Shown piece by piece: positions 25,671 through 38,577 of a DNA stretch of 64,000 nucleotides. Within the stretch, counting starts at the first letter, position 1, and each line of letters begins with the position of its first letter. The translations under genes and the position numbers were made by a program. Where the stretch lies: positions 1,612,001 to 1,676,000 of the forward strand of contig NC_063261.1 in the NCBI RefSeq assembly GCF_019578655.1. Direction: 5' to 3'. This DNA is from Ricinus communis. Its lineage: Eukaryota > Streptophyta > Magnoliopsida > Malpighiales > Euphorbiaceae. The notes beneath the pieces are model-generated. The model made no database searches, had not been told where the DNA came from, and saw only the letters and a list, made by a program, of their open reading frames with translations.

Positions 25671-27159
25671 TGTCATGATCCGTCTGTGGGCCCGTGACTG
25701 GAGCTAGGAAATGGGTAAGCATAAGGCTACCGAAATCCGTAGTAAGTCTGACTAATCACTAACTCAATTAAATTATAATTTTATCCATTATAACACTATT
25801 TCATTACTAATTTTCAGCCATCCAAATACTATATATTTAAATTAGTATGTCAGTATAATTAGGTAATACCTCATCGGTTAGTTAAACATGCCAAAACAAA
25901 ATAATAAGTTTTAGAATCACTACTGCGGAGAATCTAGAATTCTAAAAATCAGACGTACAAATAAAATTAGTTACATTAAACCCGAAGATGAAGAAAGTCG
26001 GGCCGCTAAAGAAGAAGAACTGCAGAAAACCTAACATACACTTGAAAAATAAAATTTGGGACTGTCATTCTCGACGGTGAGTTAAAATCATATAATCCAA
26101 AAATAAATATAACCATCTCAATAAAATATTTATTTAATCAGAATAAAAAATTATATCATATTAAAACGTGTGTCATATCATGATTCAGAAAAATACAATT
26201 TAAATATTTATGGGATGAGTACCTCAGCAGAACCCTAAAATTCAATCCTATTAGCCATCCGGCTCTCTAATTCCAATAAGACTGGCGCCCAAGAGAGCAA
26301 AGCTCGACCATGATCCTTAAATCCAGTCTGGTCACTTAATTTCTTATATAGCCGGCGCCCAAAAAGTAATGCTCGACCAAGGATCTTTCCTCCGACAATC
26401 AAATTTTCATAAGCCCAGATAGCTATACTCGACCAAGGTGCATCACAAGAATATTTTTCTATTATCTGTCTCTGATTGATACCGGTGTGCATTGCAGTCC
26501 CGATACAACCCATCAAGTGACATGTTCTACTACTATCTCATCCCAAGTCATAATACAATCATAATATTAATAATATGAAAAATAATATAAATCGCAAGCA
26601 TCTTAATATTATTCAACAATTTATTAAGTATTAGAATTAAATAGCATCGAGTATAGTCGATATAAAGATTAAATGCAGTACCATCAATAATAATAATAAT
26701 GATAAATATGGTGGTAAAAATAAAAAAAAGGATAATAACGAAAAAAATTAATAATAATAGTAATGCTAATAATAATCATAGTGATTATTAATAAAAATAT
26801 TATATTTAAATTAGATATGACACATGTGCAGCGATTATATGACTTTAACTCACAAATATGACGTCTTCCTATGCGCTGTCCACGCGTCCGATATAGCTAG
26901 TTGATGGGACGGAGAATCCAAAAGCCAAAAGTAATAGTTAATATTCATGTTCATACTATATAAAATAATCAACATAATTCTAGACTTCTAAGAAATTACG
27001 GGTTGGTCCAATGGGAATTTCGCTTAACAGCATGACCGGTGATAGCAAAATTTTATCCATAATTATGACTCAGGACCCTCTAACATAATACCGTAATCAT
27101 CAATTAATATATTAAATTATTATTCTCAAATTAGTATCATCAATTTTTATTTTTTATAA

Positions 27160-27192
<33 letters not shown>

Positions 27193-27890
27193 TAAATTAA
27201 TACTTTCAAAATTAATAAACCGGCTAACATAACTTTCTAACTATAATAATTAAATCAATAGATCAAATTTTTATAATTAATCCTTAATCGACTTCAATTT
27301 AATCTCAATTTATCAATTTATCACTAATTATCCACAATAAATCTCAAATACATAATGATTTCTAATTACTAAGTAACTACCCGAAATATAAATATAATTA
27401 ATTAACTAAATAAGTTCGGGTAAAAGATTTACTATACTGAGCTGAGAAATTAATACGAAATAATGACATGAACATCCGGAAATAAAAATAAAAATTTCAC
27501 CCATCGGTACGTGTCCCGAGGTCACCGACTCCGGTCGCTGGAAAATTTTCGACGGTGATGAAAATTTGATCCGAGCACACCAAAGGAAAGCTTGCAATCT
27601 CAGGAGTCCAAATGTATAACTATTTTTTCCAAAAAGTGGCTGAAAAATCCTATATCACCGTTTAAAATTTTAACGCCGATAAGCTTGATCAATAGTGAAA
27701 CGGAGGAGATCGGGGCTGAGCTTCACTGTCCCAAGGTTTTTAGACATGAGGAGCTTATTTTTGGGATCTGATTGGCCAAAGGAGGTCGGAAAGATGTTAA
27801 ACCAGCAATGGCAGCAGTGAGAGACGTTTCTCTCTCTTCGAAGCATGCAAAACAACAACTCTTAATGTTGCTTGGCGCCAGCGAGGGGTA
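25671..27890 (-). mobile_element. LTR-1 copy C (minus), diverged and 5'-truncated
   Basis: The plus strand begins tgtcatgatcc at 25671 and continues with the LTR-1 3' signature (ctaggaaatgggtaagcata), the 'ctgcggagaatctagaat' region and the hairpin repeats with 'gctcgacca' (about 26280-26440). Toward 27890 similarity fades, and no ccgggtgttaca end is present before element M sequence starts at about 27995. It contains an AAT microsatellite at 27160-27191. The right boundary is approximate. Confidence 0.65.
27160..27191. repeat. AAT trinucleotide microsatellite
   Basis: About ten consecutive ATA/AAT units inside LTR-1 copy C. Confidence 0.9.
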
Positions 27891-27994
27891 AAGCGAGGCA
27901 ATGATGGCCTGAAATGAGTGTTAAATAGTTAAAAGGGGCTGATTGCCAGTGAATAAGTGAAGAAATGAGTGGTGGCAATGGAGTATGACGAGAA

Positions 27995-28620
27995 AGAAAG
28001 ATTCTCAATCTTCAAAAGTAATGAAGGAAATGATATTATTTTTTGAGAAATACCAATCAAAACCCTATAAATGAAAGAAAGATAAAGTATCTAAGTGTTT
28101 CTCTCTCTAGAAATGTAAATATGATGGAACTCTCCTCAAACAACCCTAAAAATTCGCTTAAATAGTGTGCTTTTAAGAACCACACGGGTACCACACGGCT
28201 GTGTGGCGTCCTTGACCGAAATTCGGTCTTAAAAATATCCTCTGTCCACACAGGTGTGTCCTCTTCCCGTGTCATTCCTTGAGCAATCTGCCATTTCTGC
28301 CAACTCATATGGGCAGGCCACACGGGCGTGTACCTCCCATGTCATGCAAGCTATCGTTCTGCCATTTTTCACACTTCACATAAGAAGGTCACACGGGCAG
28401 CTTCTTCCCGTGTCATGCTCGTATGACACTCTTGTCCTTGATGATAGGTGCTCCTTGACTGATCTTTCTTGTAATTGAAGCTAAAACTTCCTCTCATCAA
28501 GCAAGCTTGCCAAATACCTAAAAAGAAACTGAAAACAAAGTCTAGCAAATAAATTAACTCAATTTATGGTGAAATCGAGGTAAAACAAGCTTCAAAAGTA
28601 AGTGCTACTAGCACTTATCA
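27995..28620 (-). mobile_element. Element M 3' LTR (truncated)
   Basis: On the minus strand it starts TGATAAGTGCTAGTAGCAC at 28620 and matches the 5' LTR down to about 27995. It includes palindromic 'cacacggctgtgtgg' and 'ccacacgggcgtgt' words. About 750 bases of LTR are missing relative to the 5' copy. Confidence 0.85.
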
Positions 28621-28635
28621 AATTTCTCCCCACTT
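28621..28635 (-). other. Element M polypurine tract
   Basis: The minus strand reads AAGTGGGGAGAAATT directly before the 3' LTR start, the expected plus-strand priming site for reverse transcription. Confidence 0.75.
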
Positions 28636-29626
28636 GAGCAATTGCTTGTCCTCAAGCAAATTGAATAAAATAAAAAACAAAGAAATACAAAACTCCCTCT
28701 CTAATAAATAAATATCAAATAATATCAAGACTAATCATTCATATCATTACAACCTAGAATCGTGTAGCCAATAATCGATCCTTAAATAAAATACGAACAT
28801 CTAGGGCAATCTCATAATAAGAAGCAATGAAAACTAAAACCTTGAAATCTGAAGTTAGAGAAATGAGCATTCCTTCCAATTAACCCAAAATTTTGAAGAA
28901 AATAGAGATAAAGATTTTTTCCCTAAGCACAAAACAAATTCTCATGAAACTTGATTACTTATATCTTTTTTTTTTTTCAAAGATCCATGCATATTCAAAT
29001 TCTAACCTTTTGATGTGAGTGTAGACATTGGTGATGCCAACCCCCAGTTACTTAACTAGAGTCACAAATCCAGCAACTATTCATACTCTCGGGTTTCCTT
29101 TAACTTATTCTTTTCATTACGAACCCTTTTAAGAATAGTGGAATAGTGCAAAAGATTCTTCAGATCATTTTTGTTGTTTTTTTTTATCTCAAAAGAATAG
29201 GAGACTACAAAGGGGTATTGGATGTGTCTACTTGATAAAATTAAAAGAAATTTAAAAACTTAATGCTCATAAACATAACTAAAGTTTGAAGCAGAATCAA
29301 AAATCCTAGCATGGATACCAAGCTTAATTTATAATTCAAAGCCAAATCAAATAAATTGTAATTCAATAAATAATTAACCACATTCATCATTTTGAACCTA
29401 TAAATTCAAGAGAAAGAAAATCATAACAAGTAATTAATTAAATTCAATAAGCCTATAGAAAATCAATCACAACCAAGTGGAAGACAATATAAACCATGTC
29501 CCCACACTTATCGGACATATTGTCCTCGATGTGTTTATAAAACTGAAAGAAACAATGGCAAAGGAATTGCTTCCCTGGTTTGAAATGGATTCCTGATGTC
29601 CGAGTCCAAAACTTCTAGGTACCTAT

Positions 29627-32387
29627 TGTAATACCCAAAATTTTTCTTTAATAAAGATAATATTAATAATGATTAATAAATGAGTTATTTTCTATATCCA
29701 ATTAGTTTGATTTTTAAGAAATTAATTAAGTAAATTATTTGAAAAATAAATTATATTTTTGGTTATTCAAAATTTTCCCCCAAATGAATATATTTTATAA
29801 AAGAATTATTGGGGAAAAGGGTATTTTAATTAGCTAATCGTATTAAATTTTAATTGAAAAATATTTAGCAAATTGATTAATTAAATTAATTGTGTTAGGA
29901 TTAAATTGGAAATCTGTTTCGGAATAAGGATTAAAAGTATAATTTTATTAACATGGGGTTTTAATAAAAATTTGTATGTTTGGTATTTTTGTAATTAAAT
30001 ATGTCGGCAAGGGCTTTTTGGTAATTTTATATTTAAAAGTAAGGGTGTATATGTAATTATATATTTAAAATAATCCTAATTTGGTCCAAATTAAATAGTT
30101 AGTGGCTTAATTGAAAGGCTAAAGAAAAGTTTAGGGGTTAATTAGAAATTTTACAGGCGAAATTGTTGTAATTAAAAAAAGTTGAGGGACCAAAAGATAA
30201 GAAAGAAAAGTTCAGGGACCCTTTGTTGATATAGAGAAGAAAGAAAAGAAAAGAAAGAGAGAAAGATCGGGGAAGAAGGGGGAGAGGCCGTTTAGCGGTG
30301 GTGTCGGGTTCGAGAGCTTCTTGGCCTCGGTGAGTCACGGAAGGCGGCGAGGAGCGTCGGAAAGCCCTAGGAAGGGGAGGCGGCTGTCGGCGCCATTTTG
30401 GGCATTTCCGGCGGCGTTGGCGGCCGAGTCAGGTGGCGATCGACTCCCTACGACGAGAGCTTTCTTTTGGCAGTAGTGGCGACGCCAATGGTGGCCGGAG
30501 ACTAAAGATTCGGTGGAGAGAGAAAGTAGGGGCAGCTGGCATTTTCTAGCTTTTCTGGCAAGCTTCGACGAGCTATGGATGATCGAAGGATGTATCCGGA
30601 CTCTCCTCAGCTCAAGCTTAGCAATGACACCGGTTTCGTGGCGATCGGACTCCGAATGCAAATCGACGGCCGAGATCATCAGTAAATATCTCCGGATGAT
30701 CGGGGGTCGGATCGAAAAATCGAAAGCGGGGATCGTTCCGATGGTGTGTTCAGATCGTCGATCGGACTCCGGTGGCTAGTAGGTTTTGGAATTCTCTGGT
30801 TTATTATATGCTTATTGATTTGTGTTGAGTATTAAATAATGTTTTAAAATAATTATTTGTCGGACTGGCTGCTATAGTCGTGATTTGTGGTGTGTGGGAG
30901 AGTCGGGAAAAATAGTGAAGTCTTGGGGACCCGACTCCCGTTGTATTAAATTATTGAATATTTGAAGTGTTTTTCTAGTAGGTCCTAAACCTGTTTTTAC
31001 GGAGGGTAAACGTCCGTGTTGTAGGGGAGGTTCTGCCGAATTTTCGGTAGAATTTACCCGAATCGAGATTCTTAGATAGTCTGTCCTAGGAATCTAGACC
31101 TAGGGTTAATTGTCAATTATTTGAGCATTATTGATAAATTGTTTTTCGTGATTAGATAATCTGTTTGTTCGGCTCGCTCCACTCGAGGCATCGGAGCAGA
31201 GCTAGAAGGTCGTTAAAGCTGTGAGTTAAAGTCATATATCTACTATGCACATGTCATGCAAATTTTAAATGGTTATTGTGATTAAATGATTGCAAGTTTA
31301 AATTATTCATTTAATTGTTATTTATATGTATCGTGCTCCTTGATTACTATTCATATATATATATATATCATGTTCTTCATCACTGAGTTTATTATTGTCT
31401 GATGACTCGGGATGGGACGTCAGTAGAACATATTAGTTTGATGAGTGTATGGGTATAGATCCGAGATGGATGGAAAAAGGGTAAATTGGTAAATTTAAAA
31501 AGGAAAGTTTAGGATTTGTCCTGGTCGAGCATTGCTCTATGGACTTAGTAGAGTGTGGTTGCCGAAGTAAAGGTCCCTGGTCGAGCATTGCTCTCTAGGC
31601 GCCGGCTTATTTGGAAACCTAAGTGACCAGACTGGAGGTAAGGTCCCTGGTCGAGCTTCGCTATCTGGGCGCCAGTCTTATTGCAATAAGAGAGCCGAAA
31701 GGCTAAGGCTGATAGTGAATATTAAGTGACCGGACTGGAGTTAAGGACCCTGGTCGAGCTTCGCTCTCTAGGCGCCAGTTCTATTGGAATGAGATTAGTT
31801 GAGATGTTAGAGTTGAGATTAGTCGAGATGTCAGTGTTGAGATTGATCAAGATGTTAGTGTTGGGATTAGGGTTCTACTGAAGTACTCCATCCAGTAGTG
31901 TGTGAAAACTATTTTATTTAAGCATGACCTAATGTTTATTTTAAATTAAATAAATGTTATTTAAGTGTTTGCAATTATTTTTGGATATATGATTTTAACT
32001 CACTCTCGAGACTGACAATCTCAATTTTTATTGTTTTTCATATCTGTGATTGTTAGTCTTCCCGCGACTCTTATCTAGTAACCTGACTCCTTCATCATCG
32101 GGTGATGTAATTGATTTGGTATGTTAATTTGTAAAATCTTAGATTCTCCGCAGTAGAAATAGTAGATATATATCAGTTGTAATTTTCTGTAGTTTCGGGT
32201 CTCGCCTAATTCTTCTGGTAGACCAAATTAATTATGTAAAATTTAACGGTTAAGATAAATTATGGCATCAATAATATTAGATGAGATTTATTTAAGTCAA
32301 TGAGTGTCAGGCTTACTACGGGATTTGGTGGCCTTACGCTTACCCATTCCTTAGTGCCGGTCACGGGCCACAGATGGGGTTGTGACA
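29627..32387 (+). mobile_element. LTR-1 copy D: solo LTR in element M
   Basis: It runs from tgtaatacccaaaatttttc to ggggttgtgaca and is flanked by perfect 5-bp duplications CCTAT (29622-29626 and 32388-32392). It carries the GC-rich island (30240-30780) and the hairpin array (31510-31790) in standard order. No internal domain remains. It sits in the 3' non-coding part of element M, so it is younger than M. Confidence 0.92.
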
Positions 32388-33012
32388 CCTATTCTATTAA
32401 CACATGCAAAACATAATGATAAACAAAAGGATAATAGGAGAACATAGTAACATAGTAGAGTTGGGAACCAAAATGATTGCAATATAACTGAAGTAAAAGA
32501 CTTTAAACAAGCAATTGAAATTGTGCATAAATTAAAATTTTTCTAATGCAAAACAATGTCAAAAACAAAAACCAAAACTAAAACAAAATAAAACAAGTAA
32601 ATTGTTCAAAACATGTAATAAAGACAAAAAAATGAATTTGGCTTTTAGCTTGCCATGCCATCATCATCATCGTCGTAGTCATCCTTCTCGCTATCGTCAG
32701 AATCAATATCATGAACTGCCCTGTCATCTGGTTGCACTTGATATGGCTAATAAAAATCCGATGCAGGTCGCGGCGGAGCATATCCTTGTGATCGCCAGTA
32801 GCGCACCATTGAGTTTTGGACCCAGTCCATGTTCATTTATTGACAGCACATAATTTCCTACTGATTTCCAAGCATTCCCAGCATTTGGACCTAATTATTC
32901 AACAGCTTATTCTCTTGGCATTGAAGTCCATGTAATTGCATTTTCAATCTACAAATTTGCTGCTCAAATTATATCAGCTTCTAATCCTCATCCGTTCACA
33001 CAAAATTGTATA

Positions 33013-33800
33013 CTATCCAATCTTTATAATGCTTACCGCCAGAAGGTGGGGGACGGAAGGAAGAGGACGATGGCCTATCGGCTTGGGAAGTGGCTGATGT
33101 ACCCAGAGTATTGTTAATGAATGCAGGTGGCTCAGTTGGTAGGTCAAAGTTGAAATCATCCTGAGGTGGATGTATCTTAGGTAGAATTCATTTATCATTG
33201 TCCATATGTTGTAAGGTTTCAAGACCCATCAACTTTGGTAATCCATCCAGTGTCATTGTCGAGAGTTTATAAAAAACCTGCAAATTCTTGGCTAATCTAG
33301 TGATGTACATTCCACCACACAAACACCCTTTGTCTAATTTCTTGTCTTGCTCTAGCAAATAGACTAACAAACATAAAGCCATGTTGCATCAAATACCCTC
33401 CTCTAAGCACATCATGTAAAACAAGTCTTGTTGAGTACAATGACCCGTGCTCTCCCCTCTACCCATAATTATGGTAGTCAACAAAAAGTGTGTAAAACAT
33501 AGGGGAAAGAAATCGAAAACAGAAGCCTTAGACTTAGAGGTCACATAGCTAGTGCATTCGATGCCAATTTTGCCTAAACCCCTTCCGGAGTGCGATTGCC
33601 ATAGAATTTGAAAGGTGCATGCTTATACTCTTCGGACACCACTTCTTCCTTAGTGTTGATGCCCATTGTAATTGTGAAGTCATTCATTGACATATCAAAA
33701 TATTTATTACCCAATGGAAATTTAATTGGCTTACTTGTATGTATGATCAATCTTCGAGCGTATTTCAAAGCGAAGCATGCACAAGAATTGGGCTAAATAC
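33013..33800 (-). pseudogene. Env-like / Athila ORF1-type extra frame of element M (broken)
   Basis: Minus-strand fragments lie after integrase, the position of the extra frame of Athila elements. 33768-33574 gives 'FDMSMNDFTITMGINTKEEV..EEYKHAPFKFYGNRTPEG'. 33382-33188 gives 'KKLDKGCLCGGMYITRLAKNL'. Linking sequence contains 'GRGESTGHCTQQDLFYMM'. These resemble the plant Athila ORF1/env-like family by pattern from memory. Several stops and frame changes make it non-functional, and the biological role of this family is unknown. Confidence 0.55.
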
Positions 33801-34339
33801 TGGTCTGAAATCTCGAAGAACTTTTTCCACACCGGTTGGTTGACTCATCATCTGACTTCCTCATCAAACCCAATAGACCTTATAAAATCCCATTCCAAGT
33901 GATGAGTTGGGTAAAATCTTTTGTTGGCGAGATTCTCAAAACTTGCTCGGGAGACATTATTCATAAATTGCACGGACATGTGGTTTCTGTCAAAGGAAAC
34001 CAAAGGGGCAGTCGAATGAGGGTTTTGTGATGAAGAACTCCCATTCTTAGGACGTTTGGTTGGGATTTAGGTGGGAGTTCGCTTCTTAGAGGCATTCTTT
34101 TTTTTTATGCCATTGATAAGAGAAAGAAAAATGGAAAGAAAAGAATGAAAGCAATAGAGAAGAGAGAAAAAGAATGTGGGAAGAAAAGGAAATAATATGT
34201 GGAAGCAAAAAAGTGAGATGGTTTGAGAAGAAGTTATGAGATATTAGAGAGAGAAGAGAAGAAAGGATGGGCGGCTAGGGTTTTGTGAAGAATGGGAGAG
34301 AGGAATTATGAGATGGTTGAAATAGCATGTGGTTTTTAA

Positions 34340-34660
34340 TTCCACATGGGAAGGTCATACAGGCGTGTGACTCCCCGTGTGGCATTACTTAAAGATCAGC
34401 GTTCGAGTCATGAGGGAAGGACATAGGTGCATCACCTCCTCGTGTGATATGGATAAGGCTACGGGCGTTTTGGGTGATCTTACATGGGAGGGGCACACGG
34501 GCGGGTGACTCCCTATGTGATATGTGTTAGCTTCAAGTGGTATTGGCAAGTCCACACAGGAGGGGACACAGGCGTTCACCTGCCTGTGTGGCATGCGAAC
34601 CATCTCGGCCAGTTTCCTCTATTCCGCACGGGAAGGACACATAGCCGTGTGGCACAGAAT
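34340..34660. repeat. 'cacacgggcgtgtg' word block in element M
   Basis: Reiterated words of the form cacgggNgtgtg, such as gtcatacaggcgtgtgactc, gggcacacgggcgggtgac and ggacacaggcgttcacctgc, alternate with unique DNA. The same type of word recurs in both M LTRs (28180-28420 and 49965-50220). Open frames through it (34385-34603 and 34484-34774) are by-products. Confidence 0.75.
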
Positions 34661-35948
34661 TTCAGGTTAATCCCTCATTTTGTCTTTGCTTGGAATTATG
34701 ATATTAACTCCCTTATTCCTTATTCACTTAGTGGTAATGTTGACAAATCAAATAAACCATACAAACATGCGTAAAACTTAATTGAAATTTAAAAGAAATT
34801 GAATTGAATTGATCAAATACATGAAGAACTAGCCAAAATTAAGACAAATCGTCTCTAAACCCTAAACATAAACTAAGACCAATCAACTAACTAGCAAAAT
34901 AAGTTTAGTACTAGTACTAAAAGATCAAAAATCTATTATATGGTTTTTTTGGTCGCCTTTTCCCTCTTTTAACCTTAGGGGGTTGCTGAACTTTCTTTGG
35001 ACGCCCTCGTCCCCTCTTGGGTGTTGAGACAACACGATCTCGCTTTTTAGGATGACACTGAGGTCTTAGGGTAGGTGGGGATATGGCTCTTTCTTCCCAA
35101 TCACTAGGTTCGCTAGGATCACTCTCTATACCTACATTAGAATTTGCATCCTCATATATGGTGTAATCTTCATAAAGATATCTTTCTTAGAAAGCTCTTT
35201 CATGGCACTCATTCTCCACTATTTCCTCCAAGGTGTAAACTGGTTCATCGATTTTGGGTTATGCTATTTGATAAGCTAATATAGTAGTAAACTCTTAGAG
35301 TCTTAGATCCCATGGCTTCCTTTTCCTATAAAACGATACCCATTTTCTAGGAGATCATGAATGAGGTAATGGAAAATCCCACTTCAGAATCTTACTTGGG
35401 TTTTGTGTGGATGATCATGATCCACGCATAGATTTAGGTGGTAAAGGTGAAGGTGAAGAAGGTGCATCATGAACCTGATTTTCTTGAGTGCTCATGGCTA
35501 ATGGACAGAGGAAGAATGAAAAATAGTGTAGGGAGGATAAAAGAGATCCTATTTATAGAGTAACCGCTAAGAATTGTAGTCCTTATTGGATTGATAGTGC
35601 TTATTGGAATAATATCAGGATTCTAGTAAAATTAAACTCTTATTCCTTAAAGAAAAGGAAGAGAAAGACAACTTTAATACAACAACTAAGTTAATCCTAA
35701 TTAACTAAGACTTTAGAATCTAATGGGCCTTAATTAAATTAAGATGGTTCAAACCCATGAGAGATTAAACTGAAATCCAATGGGCTTAAAGCCTTAGTCC
35801 TAAAACAAAAGAAAGAGAAAATAACGATAATAGAAACATGATTATACAAGAATGAAAATAACAGTAAAATAAATTAAAAAGGAAATAGTAGGTCGCCTCC
35901 TACTTAGAGCTTCTTCAACGTCTGTTAGCTAAACAAATCTGTACCAAC

Positions 35949-36884
35949 TTATATTGACTCGAGAAGTTGTAACATTTCTTTTCCTGAATCAAACTCCCCT
36001 CCAAAATATGGTTTTAACCTATGACCATTAACTTTAAAATTCCCCTTTTCAGGATAAGTTAATTCAACTATCCCATATGAAAATATTTGCTTAACAACAA
36101 ATGGGCTTGACCAACGTGACTTTAACTTATCCAAAAAAAAGCCGAAGTCTTGAGTTAAATAAAAGCACTTGATCTCCAGGTTGAAACTCTCTCCTTGGCT
36201 TATCCTAGCATCATGCCACCTCTTCGTGCACTCCTTAGTTATATGAGCATCCTCATATGCATACAACCTCCATTCATCCAATTCATTAACCTATAACTTT
36301 CTCTTCAAACCTGCAATAGCTAGATCAAGATTAACTTGTTTAATTGTCCCAAAAAGCTTTATGCTCAATTTCAATAGGTAAATGATAAGATTTTCCATAG
36401 TCTAATCTATAAGGAGTAGTCCCTAGGGTTATCTTGAATGTAGTCCTTTATGCCCACAAAGCATCGTCCAGTTTAATGACCAATCCTTCCTAGATTGTTC
36501 TACAGTTTTCTTAAGAATTCTCTTTAACTCTCTACTGGTATTCTCTATTTGACCATTAGTTTAAGGGTGATAAAGGGTGACAAATTTATGCGTGACTCGA
36601 ACCCTCTTTAACACTTTTTCTAGCTGTGCATTATAAAAGTGTGTACCCTTATCATTGATAATGGCCTTAGGGATGCCAAACCTGCAGAAAATCTTTTTTA
36701 AGGATTTCACTACTACCCTTGCATCATTACGAGGCAAAACTTGTGCCTTGACCCATTTATAGATATAATCAATAGCCATCCATATATATTTACTGTCAAA
36801 AGAACTAGAAAAGGGTCCCATGAAAAATCTATGCCCCACACATAAAAATTTCACATTATAGTATACTGTGTTGGGGCATTTCAT
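35949..36884 (-). pseudogene. Element M integrase core and C-terminal region (broken)
   Basis: 36884-36561 encodes 'GHRFFMGPFSSSFDSKYIWMAIDYIYKWVKA..LPRND' and 'FGIPKAIINDKGTHFYN', the integrase core with its two Asp-containing blocks (family D-D-35-E). 36281-35949 encodes the C-terminal part ('MDEWRLYAYEDA', 'KLKSRWSSPFVVKQIF', 'FKVNGHRLKPYFGGEFD'), a strong Athila/Tat signature. In an active element it would insert the cDNA into the genome. The pieces are in separate frames with stops between, and the Glu-containing block (36282-36560) is degraded. Confidence 0.85.
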
Positions 36885-37025
36885 GAAAAACTAGATGAGA
36901 TATTACCTATACGTTGGGAACGGTCATATTCTTGCATAAATGATTGGCTATCCTTAAACAAAATCGGCCAATAGAATCTTGATTTTAAGACTTTTTAAGC
37001 TATCTTACTCATCCCCCAATATCCT

Positions 37026-37675
37026 CTACCTGGCAATGACAAGAATGCTCATAGTTTCCGACCATGCCACACATCTCCTTATTATCCTATCTGCACATAT
37101 TTTAAATAGAAAATGGTATTTCCAAAAGTAACATTTCAAATCTACAAAGAATTTCTCCTTTTGTTGATAAAAGTATTCTTTTAGGAGTTCCCTTGCAACT
37201 AAATAGTTTGCAAAATCAACATACCATGGTATTGAAAAATCTGCACTACTTACTAAACCTGCTACAACATATAACTGTTCATCTAGAAAATGGTCATTAA
37301 TGTCCCTTTCATGTAGTTTCTCCAGATAGAGGTTCTCAAGGTGTGATAAGTGGTCGGCTGCCACCTCTTTTGTCATGAATCTCCAAATCAAATTCCTGTA
37401 AAAGCAAAACCGATCTTATTAATCTTGGTTTTGCATCTGTTTTAAATAAAACACGTCAAAGCTGAATAGTCAGTGCATACTATCACTTTTGATAAAATCA
37501 AGTATGACTGAAATTTGTTAAAAGTTAAAATAATCACAATCAATTCCTGCTCAGTAGTGGTGTAGTTCACTTGCACGTCAGTCATCATTTTACTTGTGTA
37601 ATAGATAGGCTGAAAGTGCTTTTTTCTCCTCTGACCAAGAACAGTTCTAACTGCAAAGTCACTCGCGTTACACAT
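37026..37675 (-). pseudogene. Element M RNase H and integrase zinc-binding region (broken)
   Basis: 37675-37442 gives an RNase H core ('MCNASDFAVRTVLGQRRKKHF', 'NYTTTEQELIVIILTFNKF', 'VIVCTDYSALTCF'). 37391-37026 gives 'VAADHLSHLENL' and 'KFFVDLKCYFWKYHFLFKIC', the linker leading to the integrase zinc finger. Frame changes lie between the two. RNase H would remove the RNA strand during reverse transcription. Confidence 0.8.
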
Positions 37676-37693
37676 TAGCTCAAAAGGAAGACT

Positions 37694-38289
37694 CTAATCC
37701 AGCGCTACCATAATTGGGGCATTAACGAGTTTAGCTTTTAGGGAGGTGAAGGCTATTATACATTCCTCATCAAATATAAAGTCAACATCCTTCTCCAAAA
37801 GTCTAGTAAGAGGTCTAGCTATTTTAGAGAAGTCTTTAATGAACCTACGATAAAAACCCGCGTGCCCAAGAAAACTTCTAATAGCTTTGACAGATGGGGG
37901 GGGTGATAGTTTCTCAATAGTCTCAATCTTGGCTCTATCCACCTCAAATCCTTTACTAGAGATTTTGTGTCCCAGCACAATGCCTTCTTGTACCATAAAA
38001 TGGCATTTCTCCCAATTCAACACCAAGTTCGTCTCATCACATCTTACCAACACCTTTTTCAAATGCTCCAAACATTCTTCAAATGAATTTCCAAGGATAA
38101 AAAGTCATCCATGAAAAATTCCATAATATCTTCAACCAAGTCATCAAAGATAGACATTATGCAACTCTAAATTGTGGTTGGTGCATTACACAATCCGAAC
38201 GACATTCTTCTCTATTCAAAGGTTCTGTAGGGCATGTGAATGTGGTTTTTCTTGATCCTCAGGAGCTATTGGAATATGAAAATATCTTG
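37694..38289 (-). pseudogene. Element M reverse transcriptase, C-terminal half
   Basis: 38289-38072 contains 'YFHIPIAPEDQEK', 'SFGLCNAPTT' and the catalytic 'FFMDDF' box. A TAG stop replaces a Gln codon just after 'NAPTTI'. 38071-37694 gives 'MVQEGIVLGHKISSKGFEVD' and 'SVKAIRSFLGHAGFYRRFI', the connection region. The half is cut off upstream at 38290 by insertion of element LTR-3; its other half resumes at 45879. Confidence 0.88.
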
Positions 38290-38294
38290 ATAAG

Positions 38295-38577
38295 TGAACG
38301 GGTTGTCGAAGCCCTTTAAAATAAATTACTGATTTTCCTAAACTAACTTGTAGAAATAGTGAAACCATGTCGAATCCTAAAGGAACCAATGTGAATAGCT
38401 TCTCAAAGTAAAATAAAAAGGGGGTTTTGAATGTTTGAATCAAAATTATAAATAAGCAGAAAATGATGAAGGCTGAATATAAAAGTAAATAAAATCAATC
38501 TTAACAAATTTCCAATTCAAGAGTACTAATTCCATCCAATTGTAATTATGATCATAGGCTAAAATATCAATTCTATA
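38295..38577 (-). mobile_element. LTR-3 3' LTR, distal part
   Basis: It matches 44493-44775 of the 5' LTR with about six differences in the first hundred bases. The match stops at 38574 (tatcaattct) where the inverted duplicate begins after three filler bases; the LTR resumes at 42920. Confidence 0.9.
38545..38574. repeat. Left copy of the 30-bp target duplication
   Basis: Begins attatgatcataggctaaa and ends tatcaattct; it is identical over 30 bases to 42920-42949. The undisturbed 5' LTR has this sequence only once (around 44745). Confidence 0.93.

Noticed and set aside
28140..28480. 74-88 residue frames over the cacacgg block as genes
   Set aside because: They sit inside the element M LTR and follow the repeat words; the paired LTR does not preserve them.
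37887..38114. Plus-strand frame over element M RT
   Set aside because: Antisense shadow of the RT connection region.
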